Below are positions 6,691 through 12,638 of a DNA stretch of 15,359 nucleotides, in pieces. The DNA is from an uncultured bacterium. Lineage in GTDB: Bacteria > Bacillota > Clostridia > TANB77 > CAG-508. The stretch is taken from the NCBI GenBank assembly GCA_905215845.1, contig CAJMRU010000007.1, positions 1 through 15,359 on the forward strand, written 5' to 3'. How positions within the stretch are numbered: position 1 is the first letter of the stretch; each line of letters starts with the position of its first letter. Under the pieces are notes generated by a model. That model worked only from the letters and a program-made list of their open reading frames with translations, had not been told where the DNA came from and did no database searches. Made by a program: the position numbers and the translations under genes.

Positions 6691-7884
6691 TTAATATTTC
6701 CTTACTAATTTACAATATTTTAGATTTACCCATCCGCTCGGAGTTCTAGCCCATTCGCCTTTTATCTCATAAGTATCAAATTTAGTGTTATTTTTATATG
6801 TCTTTTTTACTCCATAATTAGTTCCTGGACCACTTCTTACATTTAGTCCAGAGGATGTATTTACAATATATAATCCTAATACATAATTAGAATTATTAGA
6901 TGCAACATTATTATTAGCCCCATATCCTACTAAATCTTTTGTATATACCCAAGAATATAATTCTTTTAGTAATACTTTACCATTACCAACTTGCATTATA
7001 GTATAGTTTCTATTTTTATAAACTGCTGGTATTTTTTGTCCTGTTGCATAATTTGTAGCATTTGCTGATAATGTTACGGTACTTCCTACTGATATATTAG
7101 GTGCTACATTTGTGTTATTATTTTGTGCTTGTGAATTTGAACTACTAACTATACAAGATTCATTTACCCAACCAATATTTCCATTATTCAATAAATAAGG
7201 ATTTTTTGCTCCTGGTATAATTCTTGTTATCATACCACTTTTTACTGCTGGATTCAATTTTTTAGTAGACGATGAAGATGTATAAACACCATTTATGGTA
7301 ACATTATCTCCTATGCTTCTACCAGTATTATTAGTAGTATTATCTACATTTATGTTAGGTGTTCCATTTGCATTTTCTCCTGTCAATTCTCTATATTCTT
7401 CCCTAATCATATTGTAAAATCTTTCAAGTCCATTATCCAATGTCCTATGAGGACAATATTTTCCACTTCTATTTTGATGTGTTCCTATTGTATGTCTAGC
7501 ATCTGTTATATTGTCTAAAGTCCAACCATATTGTTTCATTAAATAAGCAATTCTTTCTGCTGCATTTCTTTCTGCTTTTTCAAATCTTTCTCCTCCAGAC
7601 TTAGAATAACAAATTTCTATACCAATTGTTTTCATATTTCCAAATCCATGTCCATCTCCTGCATGCCAAGCATTTCTATTATGTTCGATTCCTTGTACTA
7701 CTCTATAATCGTCTATTGCCTCATGAAAAGATACTTGATTATTATTATTCATCATATAAGAAATTTCAGACATTGCTGAAGCATCATTTGCCGTATTATG
7801 AATTGTGATACCTTGTGGTGTCATTCCATAAGGACATTTTCTAGCATATTTACTAGAAGGTATTTCTACTTTTGTTACTAACAT
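6691..7884 (-). CDS. Phage endolysin: N-acetylmuramoyl-L-alanine amidase with SH3-like repeats
   Basis: This 397-aa enzyme cuts the amide bond between muramic acid and the stem peptide. The N-terminal Amidase_2 domain (about 1-165) shows GITIHNTAND with zinc ligand His29, SFHEAIDD, TIGIEIC with catalytic Glu90, and GTHQNRSGKYCPHR with ligands His136 and Cys144; the eight-residue spacing matches zinc amidases such as PlyL. The C-terminal part has two SH3-like stretches (about 190-245 and 265-322) and a final SH3_3 domain (LNVRSGPGTNYG to the end), expected to bind the cell wall. No signal peptide is visible, which fits release through the holin. Its ATG overlaps the stop of the upstream 49-aa gene by one base (TAATG). 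It is the last gene of the lysis module. Confidence 0.95.
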   Translation of the reverse strand: MLVTKVEIPSSKYARKCPYGMTPQGITIHNTANDASAMSEISYMMNNNNQVSFHEAIDDYRVVQGIEHNRNAWHAGDGHGFGNMKTIGIEICYSKSGGERFEKAERNAAERIAYLMKQYGWTLDNITDARHTIGTHQNRSGKYCPHRTLDNGLERFYNMIREEYRELTGENANGTPNINVDNTTNNTGRSIGDNVTINGVYTSSSSTKKLNPAVKSGMITRIIPGAKNPYLLNNGNIGWVNESCIVSSSNSQAQNNNTNVAPNISVGSTVTLSANATNYATGQKIPAVYKNRNYTIMQVGNGKVLLKELYSWVYTKDLVGYGANNNVASNNSNYVLGLYIVNTSSGLNVRSGPGTNYGVKKTYKNNTKFDTYEIKGEWARTPSGWVNLKYCKLVRKY

Positions 7885-8033
7885 TATTCAACACCTTCCT
7901 TTCCTTGATAGAATTCATCTGTTTCTTTAACTTCTCCTATTCCATCTACTTTTTCATTTACTTCTGGAAAAGTATTTTCTTGCATATTTAAGTTTGCTAA
8001 TTCTTGGTCATATAAAACTTTTTCTTCTTCCAT
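7884..8033 (-). CDS. Small acidic protein (49 aa) coupled to the endolysin
   Basis: The frame starts MEEEKVLYDQELANLNMQEN and ends QGKEGVE. It is Glu-rich, with no membrane segment or cysteine. AGGAGG lies seven bases before ATG 8033, and the stop overlaps the endolysin start (TAATG), so translation of the two is coupled. I do not recognise the protein. Its fixed place between holin and endolysin suggests a lysis or regulatory helper, but that is positional inference only. Confidence 0.7.
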   Translation of the reverse strand: MEEEKVLYDQELANLNMQENTFPEVNEKVDGIGEVKETDEFYQGKEGVE

Positions 8034-8060
8034 AATGAAAACCTCCTCTAAAAATATTTT

Positions 8061-8093
8061 AAACCAGAAGATTTTTTATTTTTCTTCCGGTTT
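8061..8093 (-). terminator. Stem-loop between holin and endolysin pair
   Basis: AAACCAGAAGA (8061-8071) pairs with TCTTCCGGTTT (8083-8093). On the minus-strand RNA the one non-Watson-Crick position is a G-U pair, so the 11-bp stem is intact. No clean U-run follows, so it may be an attenuator or RNA processing structure rather than a full terminator. Confidence 0.4.
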
Positions 8094-8102
8094 TATTAAA
8101 AT

Positions 8103-8121
8103 ATAGGAAGAAAGTTCCTAT
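8103..8121 (-). terminator. Stem-loop overlapping the holin stop codon
   Basis: ATAGGAA (8103-8109) and TTCCTAT (8115-8121) form a 7-bp stem with a 5-nt loop. The holin TAG lies in the stem, and ATTTTAATA follows on the minus strand. It is a weak terminator candidate in series with the stem-loop at 8061-8093. Confidence 0.4.
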
Positions 8122-8369
8122 TTTGTTTTTGTTGCATCATACAATCCTCCTGCTGCAGTAGCAGAGAAAATACATAATATCAATGCATATAAAATATTAG
8201 TATTTAAGCCTGTTGCGAATACTAATATTCCAGCGATAATACCTATTATTATGTTTTGATATGGTATATAATCTTGTGTTGCCCAATTAAATTTTTTTGC
8301 TAATGTACCAAACACAGCGGTTACTAAAGCTGTAGCAACTGCTATTATAATATCTACTGTTAATTCCAT
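8118..8369 (-). CDS. Phage holin
   Basis: This membrane protein (83 aa from ATG 8369) starts MELTVDIIIAVATALVTAVF. It has three hydrophobic stretches: near the N-terminus, IIIGIIAGILVFATG in the middle, and ILYALILCIFSATAAGG near the end. The polar segment KKFNWATQDYIPYQN resembles small Listeria A118-type phage holins, and there is a short basic tail. Holins form membrane holes that let the endolysin reach the wall. A GTG three codons upstream (8378) lies inside the ribosome site AGGAGGTGG, so ATG 8369 is the better start. It lies between an XhlA-like gene and the 49-aa/endolysin pair. Confidence 0.85.
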   Translation of the reverse strand: MELTVDIIIAVATALVTAVFGTLAKKFNWATQDYIPYQNIIIGIIAGILVFATGLNTNILYALILCIFSATAAGGLYDATKTK

Positions 8370-8381
8370 AAATTCCACCTC

Positions 8382-8711
8382 CTAACTTAAACCTATCTTT
8401 GATAGCACAAGTGCCATAACAGCACCTACAAAAGCATAAAAAAGATAATCAATGAATTTATCCCATTTCTTACCTTTTTCGTTTACATTTTGATGTTTTG
8501 TTGCTATTATTTCTTGTAAATTGTTGTCTAATTTAGTATTTATTTTTTCTACACTATCTTCCATTCTGCCTATTCTAAAGTCCATTTTTTGCATTATTGC
8601 ATAGGTTTTTTCTAGTTCATCAATTCTAGTTTCTGCATCATCAATTCTTTTGTGTGCAGATTTTGTACTTTGCTCATTTGAAATTATTTTTTCTATGTAT
8701 TTTTCATCCAT
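8382..8711 (-). CDS. XhlA-like coiled-coil membrane protein of the lysis module
   Basis: This 109-aa protein has a long charged helix with heptad-like spacing (about residues 5-75, including RIDDAETRIDELEKTYAIMQ). A short basic linker (EKGKKWDKF) and one C-terminal membrane segment (IDYLFYAFVGAVMALVLSKI) follow. This is the layout of haemolysin XhlA-family proteins, which sit next to holins in Gram-positive prophages and help permeabilise the membrane. AGGAGGG precedes ATG 8711 by six bases. The gene ends 12 nt before the holin ATG, so the two are co-translated. Confidence 0.75.
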   Translation of the reverse strand: MDEKYIEKIISNEQSTKSAHKRIDDAETRIDELEKTYAIMQKMDFRIGRMEDSVEKINTKLDNNLQEIIATKHQNVNEKGKKWDKFIDYLFYAFVGAVMALVLSKIGLS

Positions 8712-8722
8712 TATCTGCCCTC

Positions 8723-8926
8723 CTATTGCAATTTTTCTTCAATTGCTCGGACTTTTTCTTCAGTTTGTATTATTCTATTTTCTATTTGTAGCCATCTTTC
8801 ATTACCTGTATTTACTCTTTTGTTATAGTTCATTTCATGAAGTATAGTAAATACTATATCTAGTATTAATACTATAATTACAATTATCATCAAAGCAATC
8901 ATTTTCACATATTTATCTTTATTCAT
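8723..8926 (-). CDS. Small membrane-anchored coiled-coil protein, lysis module
   Basis: This 67-aa protein has a very hydrophobic segment at residues 8-29 (VKMIALMIIVIIVLILDIVF) followed by a charged helix (RWLQIENRIIQTEEKVRAIE). It mirrors the neighbouring XhlA-like protein but with the membrane anchor at the other end. The ribosome site GAGAGGTG precedes ATG 8926. It ends 11 nt before the XhlA-like start. The family is not certain; a Rz/spanin-like or holin-modulating role is possible but unproven. Confidence 0.65.
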   Translation of the reverse strand: MNKDKYVKMIALMIIVIIVLILDIVFTILHEMNYNKRVNTGNERWLQIENRIIQTEEKVRAIEEKLQ

Positions 8927-8946
8927 TTTTCTTCACCTCTCGTAAA

Positions 8947-8976
8947 AATAAAGACTATATTTTCATAGTCTTTATT
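8947..8976 (-). terminator. Intrinsic terminator after the tail-assembly-like gene
   Basis: A perfect 12-bp stem AATAAAGACTAT / ATAGTCTTTATT with a 6-nt loop, followed on the minus strand by a T run. The last codons and stop of the 154-aa gene lie in it. It separates the DGR and tail transcript from the lysis genes. Confidence 0.85.
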
Positions 8977-9419
8977 AGTTCAATATTTGGTTTATCTGGA
9001 AATTTAACATCGTACGGAAAATTTTCTTCTTGTGGCATATCTCTTAATTTTTGTCTATATTTTAATATAGCTTCTTTGTCTTGTTTTGTAATTGGATAAT
9101 CTAAAATTGTATATTTATCTGTTGCATAAAGTAATGAATCTCTTTTTTCTCTAATTTTTGTTGCTAATTCATTATATTCTGTATTTTTGGCAAGTTCTAA
9201 CCATTTATTATATTTATCTTGGTCGTCGTTTAATTCTTGTTCTAACTCATCTCTGTAATTAGTTTTTACTCTATATGTATCATAAGAATATCTTTTTTCA
9301 TTATCTTCTAATTGTTCTAACTCTTGGATGTTATCAAAGAATACTATTTCACATTTTCCATCAATAATATTTTCTATTTCAAATTTATTTTTTGGTTGTA
9401 AATTGCTTTCTGCTTTCAT
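8955..9419 (-). CDS. Tail-fibre assembly/chaperone-like protein overlapping the RT gene
   Basis: This 154-aa protein has the C-terminal signature of phage tail-fibre assembly chaperones (XkdW / DUF4376-like): IREKRDSLLYATDKYTILD, then KYRQKLRDMP and NFPYDVKFPDKP, equivalent to the familiar RDxLLxxTDW...YRQALRDxP...FPxxVxWPxxP pattern. Such proteins help fold or trimerise tail fibres without joining the virion. The N-terminal half is acidic and probably helical. ATG 9419 has GGAG eight bases upstream, inside the RT gene, and the genes overlap by 35 nt in different frames, so expression is tied to the RT. The natural client would be the DGR-diversified tail protein at 10881-12629 (inference). 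Confidence 0.72.
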   Translation of the reverse strand: MKAESNLQPKNKFEIENIIDGKCEIVFFDNIQELEQLEDNEKRYSYDTYRVKTNYRDELEQELNDDQDKYNKWLELAKNTEYNELATKIREKRDSLLYATDKYTILDYPITKQDKEAILKYRQKLRDMPQEENFPYDVKFPDKPNIELIKTMKI

Positions 9420-10311
9420 TTCTAATCACTCCTTTACATTTATTTAAATCTACATATGGCTTAATATATTTTTGATTAAAATTATATGAATCGCAATGTT
9501 TAAGCCATCCATAATAACTTAATGATGCACTTGCATCTGTATAAGTAATTTTTTGTTTTTTAAATATTTTTTTATATCTTCTTTTTATTCTCAAAAAATT
9601 ACTTTTTCGTAAAGTAGTGTAACCTCTATAAAATCTATACCCTAAAAAGTCAATTGGCCTTGAATCCACTTTGAATAATTGCCAATTTTCTTTTAATCTC
9701 AAATCTTCACTTTTTAAATATGCTTCTATTTTATTTTTTATTTTGTGTAGTTCTTTTTTGTTTCTATGAAATAATACCATATCATCCATGTATCGCAAAT
9801 AATATGGAACTTTTAATTTTTCTTTTATATAATGATCTAAATCTTGTAGAAAAAAATTTGCAAACCATTGTGAAGTATAATTTCCAATAGGTACTCCTTT
9901 ATCTGTACTGTCTATTATTTTATCAATTAAATCTAAAGTTTCTCTATCCTTAATAACTCTCATAAACTTCCTTTTTAATATAGTTTGGTTTATACTAGGA
10001 TAAAACTTCTTAATATCTAATTTTAAACAATATTTAGTATTTTTTCTATCTCTTACAAGTATTTTCTTTAAGTATTTCATACCATGCATTATTCCTCGCC
10101 CTTTTACAGAACCACAACAAAATTCATACATTCCCCTCATTATAATTGGCTCTATTTGTTGCATCAATGCCCAATGAACTACTTGATCTGGATAAAATTT
10201 AGGTTTATATATAATTCTTTCTTTTTTCCTTACTCCATCATGTATTTTCATTTCTACATAAGTGCTTGGTTTATATGTTCTTGTAGAAAGTTTCTTATGT
10301 ATATCATTCAC
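9385..10311 (-). CDS. DGR reverse transcriptase (main body; N-terminus continues upstream)
   Basis: This RT copies the TR RNA with errors at adenines. Counted from the first conventional start (GTG 10311) it has 308 aa: KYCLKLDIKKFYPSI with catalytic Asp99, then PIGNYTSQWFAN with the SQ that marks DGR RTs (143-148), YLRYMDD with the catalytic Asp pair 176-177, DFLGYRF, and a C-terminal thumb. GTG 10311 has no ribosome site. The frame stays open to 10431 and encodes more conserved sequence (IYKAILNASKGKKDRDNV) with no ATG, GTG or TTG. The earlier N-terminal residues are found in another frame at 10446-10493, after a 50-nt gap; see those entries. The true product therefore needs a rare start, a ribosome hop, or is truncated. 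Confidence 0.93.
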   Translation of the reverse strand: MNDIHKKLSTRTYKPSTYVEMKIHDGVRKKERIIYKPKFYPDQVVHWALMQQIEPIIMRGMYEFCCGSVKGRGIMHGMKYLKKILVRDRKNTKYCLKLDIKKFYPSINQTILKRKFMRVIKDRETLDLIDKIIDSTDKGVPIGNYTSQWFANFFLQDLDHYIKEKLKVPYYLRYMDDMVLFHRNKKELHKIKNKIEAYLKSEDLRLKENWQLFKVDSRPIDFLGYRFYRGYTTLRKSNFLRIKRRYKKIFKKQKITYTDASASLSYYGWLKHCDSYNFNQKYIKPYVDLNKCKGVIRNESRKQFTTKK

Positions 10312-10395
10312 ATAAAATGTAATATTGGATATTACATTCCTGACATTATCTCTGTCTTTTTTGCCTTTAGAAGCATTTAGTATAGCTTTATATAT

Positions 10396-10445
10396 GTTAT
10401 GTACACCTATCCTAATATAAATTTTACCACATTAATTCATTTTGG
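10396..10445 (-). other. 50-nt frame-breaking interruption in the RT N-terminal coding sequence
   Basis: On the minus strand the codons for IIDKNN end at 10446 and those for IYKAILNASKGKK begin at 10395. The 50 nt between them include an in-frame TGA (10439-10437) and shift the frame by two. Joining across the gap gives a gapless match to the usual DGR RT N-terminus as I remember it for Bordetella Brt (KR, 13 residues, then 12 residues ending in GK). The last codon before the gap is AAT and the last codon of the gap is AAC, both read by tRNA-Asn. AGGATAGGTG sits five bases before that AAC. It may be a small insertion, a translational bypass element, or a leader for internal initiation. Confidence 0.55.
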
Positions 10446-10493
10446 ATTATTTTTATCTATTATTTTAATATAAATATCTTTTTTCCTTTTCAT
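10437..10493 (-). CDS. Split 5' end of the RT gene (18 codons to a TGA)
   Basis: The frame MKRKKDIYIKIIDKNNPK starts at ATG 10493 with CAGGAG five bases upstream, the only good ribosome site anywhere near the RT. The peptide looks like the extreme N-terminus of DGR RTs, which typically begin with a KR pair followed by an (I/L)..(I/L) helix and Asn before an A..A.KGKR block. That block is found in the RT frame 50 nt further on. I therefore read this as the true start of the RT gene rather than an independent leader peptide, though a regulatory leader peptide cannot be excluded. Confidence 0.55.
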   Translation of the reverse strand: MKRKKDIYIKIIDKNNPK

Positions 10494-10788
10494 ATTACTC
10501 CTGGTATAATCTTATTTTTGTCTACCGATTTTTCGCTCAAAAGGAGCTACTAGACCAGTCCAGTTCGACTAATTTTCAGCAAGAGCTGAGGAAAATGATG
10601 TGTACATATAAATTATTATTTCAAAAATAAAAACACGAGCCCCACAATTCCAATTCGAATTGGAAGAAGTAGTGTTCAAATTCCAATACCACAAGCCATC
10701 ATTAGCACCATTGTTCGAATTACCGCCAACACGAGCAACTCTCCAAAAGCAAAGAATAGCAGGACTGTTACACATCAAATCCCTTTAT
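10494..10788 (-). ncRNA. DGR template RNA (TR plus structured 3' spacer)
   Basis: The region from the expected start downstream of TATAAT 10800-10795 to the RT ribosome site has no gene and holds the TR (10632-10742). Past the TR, on the minus strand, lie small hairpins: TCAGC-TCTT-GCTGA with a CC bulge and four outer T-A pairs (10573-10595), and GCTC-CTTTT-GAGC just after it. In the Bordetella phage system the TR and the spacer 3' of it form a structured RNA needed for cDNA priming; this spacer, about 140 nt, is in the right place. Transcript ends are inferred. Confidence 0.65.
10632..10742 (-). repeat. DGR template repeat (TR), 111 bp
   Basis: It aligns without gaps to the VR at 10896-11006 (constant offset of 264). 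All 16 mismatches fall on T of the plus strand, that is A of the template strand; 95 positions are identical. If translated, the TR reads GGNSNNGANDG and WNLNTTSSNSNWNCGARV, with nine Asn AAY codons at the diversifiable sites. Of the 24 template adenines, eight are unchanged in this VR. The first mismatch beyond each end is at a non-adenine base, which sets the repeat limits. Confidence 0.97.
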
Positions 10789-10794
10789 TTAGAT

Positions 10795-10823
10795 ATTATA
10801 TAAATTTTTCCAATAAAAAATAA
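10795..10823 (-). promoter_or_regulatory. Possible promoter of the template RNA
   Basis: A perfect TATAAT (10800-10795) lies about 50 nt upstream of the TR, with a weak -35-like TTATTT (10823-10818) at 17 nt. It would let the TR RNA and RT be made separately from the tail gene. The -35 match is poor in this AT-rich DNA. Confidence 0.4.
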
Positions 10824-10847
10824 CTACCCTACATTTCAGTTAATTTA

Positions 10848-10871
10848 TCTGGGAGGCTGGTCGCCCCCAGA
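10848..10871. other. GC-rich hairpin downstream of the VR (homing-associated element or terminator)
   Basis: TCTGGG and GGC pair with GCC and CCCAGA around a 5-nt loop, nine base pairs with one bulged A. It stands out in very AT-rich DNA, 24 nt beyond the 3' end of the VR and 9 nt after the target gene stop. Bordetella phage DGRs need an inverted repeat at this site for efficient homing. No immediate U-run follows on the minus strand, so a terminator role is less likely. Confidence 0.6.
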
Positions 10872-10880
10872 CCCCTACTT

Positions 10881-12629
10881 TTACTGGTATTTAAGAACAC
10901 GAGCCCCACAAGCCCAAGCCGAAATGGAAGAAGTAGCGCTCAAAGCCCAAGACCACAAGCCATCAGGAGCACCAAAGCTCGAAATACCGCCAACACGAGC
11001 AACTCTATTCCCAGTTGCAGTACACCAATAATAATCTGTTGTTCCTGATGTTGAATTTGCCCCAATTTCAGTAGGTAATTGTATTAATGGATGATTTATA
11101 TCAAATCCTAATGCTTTACAATATCCTTCTTGCTTTGAATTTATATATCCTATTTTTTCATATGGACTTTCAAATTTGTCACTAACATATTCCTTTGGAT
11201 TGTAACAAACATAAGCTACACAGTCTTTTATATTTATTCCATCTACAAATGAAAAAATATTTCCAATAATACTTTCTATTCCTCTATATATAACATTGTG
11301 TTTACCATCATTTACAAGACATCCTGATTTCATTCCTAATGAATCACATCCACCCGAATTTTGAACACAAGTCCATATATATGTAGTCAACGAAATATTT
11401 GCTATTGGATCACCATCTAATACAATTTCTTTTCCAGTTATGTTTGAATCTTCATAATTATTTATAGCTGTTATAGTTCTTATAACACTAGGAAAATTGT
11501 CATATGCTCCAATTCTTACCTGTTGCCCAACAATAAATTGATTTCCTGCTCCTGTATTTACAACAAACCTATTTGTGTTTGTTTCTGCTAGCAAAGCAAC
11601 ATCTCCATTATTATGTCTCATTGAAGCCATACCATTTCCCAATGCACTTTGTGAATTATATGTTGCATATTCCACTAAATATAAACATTGTATAGCAAAA
11701 TATCTCCAATCCATTAAGCAATAATCGTCCCCTAAGTTTTTAACTAAAGTTCTATATTGATTTATATTTTTAAAATCAGCACCAGCTAATCCACTATAAC
11801 TATGTAGTTTTCCATCTTCTCCAATTCCAGTTAAATATCTTTGAATATCAAATTCTTTAATTTTTATAAAACCGCTTCGTTCATAATCTGCAATTAAAAT
11901 ATACATATAATCATTTTCTTCATATATTTTTAACCAGAATGTTGGAATATGAGTATATACATCTCCATTGCTTCCATCAAATTTAAAATCAGCATCTCCA
12001 AAATATGCTTTTTTCTTTCCTGTTTCTAAATCTAAATTAAACGAAACAATATCTTTCCATGGAGATAAATTATCAAAATCATTTGCTACTTCTCCTCCAT
12101 TTTTAGTAGCATTAGCTACTAATCCAATTGAATCCTCAACTCTTTCCCAGTTAGAAGAAGTGTTGTTTGATATTTTTCTTCGTATTCCATATATATGTCC
12201 TCTAGTTTTACTTATATTGTTTATATCATCTTCTATTTCTTCTAATCTAGCATCTACATCATTAAATGTTTTTCCTTTTGTTTTTGATTCTCTTGCATTT
12301 GTCACTTCAGTATCTTTTATTTCTATTTTTTTACCTGAAATATTTAAGGTCTTACCTCCTAAAGTAAGACCCTCTAATACATTAAGTTGCGCTCCTGTTT
12401 CAATGCCCTTTAATTTATTCTCATAAGCTGTTGTAAAATCTTTCGTCGACAATCCCTTTCCAGAAACTTTATCAACTTTTCCTTCATTTATCTCTTTCAT
12501 TTTGCTATCAATTTTTTTCCAATTATCGTGAAGTGCTCTATCAATATCAAAACTCGAATCTAAATCTTCACTACTATTTGTATCCCACATAAATAAATTT
12601 AAAAAACTTGTAAATAAAGACAATTCCAT
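10881..12629 (-). CDS. DGR-diversified phage tail fibre / receptor-binding protein
   Basis: This 582-aa structural protein has an N-terminal virion-attachment type region (LFTSFLNLFMWDT, DIDRALHDNWKKID), then a tail-fibre repeat-like segment GKVDKVSGKGLSTKDFTTAY with KLKGIETGAQLN, a coiled-coil stretch (about 115-140), and a large C-terminal domain. The C-terminus has the features of DGR C-type-lectin-fold targets: YYWCTATGNRVARVGG, then variable positions around an invariant DGLW scaffold, ending CGARVLKYQ. VR-encoded residues would form the exposed ligand-binding face. ATG 12629 is only two bases from GGAGGG; a TTG at codon 3 (12623) has normal spacing and may be the real start. It lies 9 nt after the DUF859-like gene. 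Confidence 0.93.
   Translation of the reverse strand: MELSLFTSFLNLFMWDTNSSEDLDSSFDIDRALHDNWKKIDSKMKEINEGKVDKVSGKGLSTKDFTTAYENKLKGIETGAQLNVLEGLTLGGKTLNISGKKIEIKDTEVTNARESKTKGKTFNDVDARLEEIEDDINNISKTRGHIYGIRRKISNNTSSNWERVEDSIGLVANATKNGGEVANDFDNLSPWKDIVSFNLDLETGKKKAYFGDADFKFDGSNGDVYTHIPTFWLKIYEENDYMYILIADYERSGFIKIKEFDIQRYLTGIGEDGKLHSYSGLAGADFKNINQYRTLVKNLGDDYCLMDWRYFAIQCLYLVEYATYNSQSALGNGMASMRHNNGDVALLAETNTNRFVVNTGAGNQFIVGQQVRIGAYDNFPSVIRTITAINNYEDSNITGKEIVLDGDPIANISLTTYIWTCVQNSGGCDSLGMKSGCLVNDGKHNVIYRGIESIIGNIFSFVDGINIKDCVAYVCYNPKEYVSDKFESPYEKIGYINSKQEGYCKALGFDINHPLIQLPTEIGANSTSGTTDYYWCTATGNRVARVGGISSFGAPDGLWSWALSATSSISAWACGARVLKYQ
10896..11006 (-). repeat. DGR variable repeat (VR), 111 bp, in the tail protein gene
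   Basis: It encodes residues 542-578 of the target. Relative to the TR, all nine Asn codons are changed (to Ile, Ser, Phe, Pro, Ala, Ser, Ile, Ala, Ala), plus Tyr to Ser and Thr to Ala. The 3' end, TGTGGGGCTCGTGTT on the coding strand, is GC-rich and identical to the TR, as expected for the initiation-of-homing (IMH) segment. GCTCGTGTT also occurs near the 5' end of the repeat. Confidence 0.97.
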
Positions 12630-12638
12630 TCCCTCCTT

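Noticed and set aside
8955..9419. Avd accessory protein
   Set aside because: It lacks the basic four-helix pattern of Avd. The protein is acidic and its C-terminus matches tail-assembly chaperones.
10084..10380. 98-codon plus-strand frame
   Set aside because: It is antisense to the RT and has no start signals.
9385..10431. RT of a group II intron or retron
   Set aside because: The IGNxxSQ motif, the absence of maturase and endonuclease domains, and an adjacent adenine-biased TR/VR pair identify a DGR RT.
10569..10778. 69-codon minus-strand frame across the TR
   Set aside because: It is only the TR read as protein. It lacks a good ribosome site, and the similarity to the tail protein comes from the TR/VR match.
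11968..12426. 152-codon plus-strand frame
   Set aside because: It is a shadow of the DGR target gene. Its Ser/Leu/Pro-rich make-up is that of an antisense translation.
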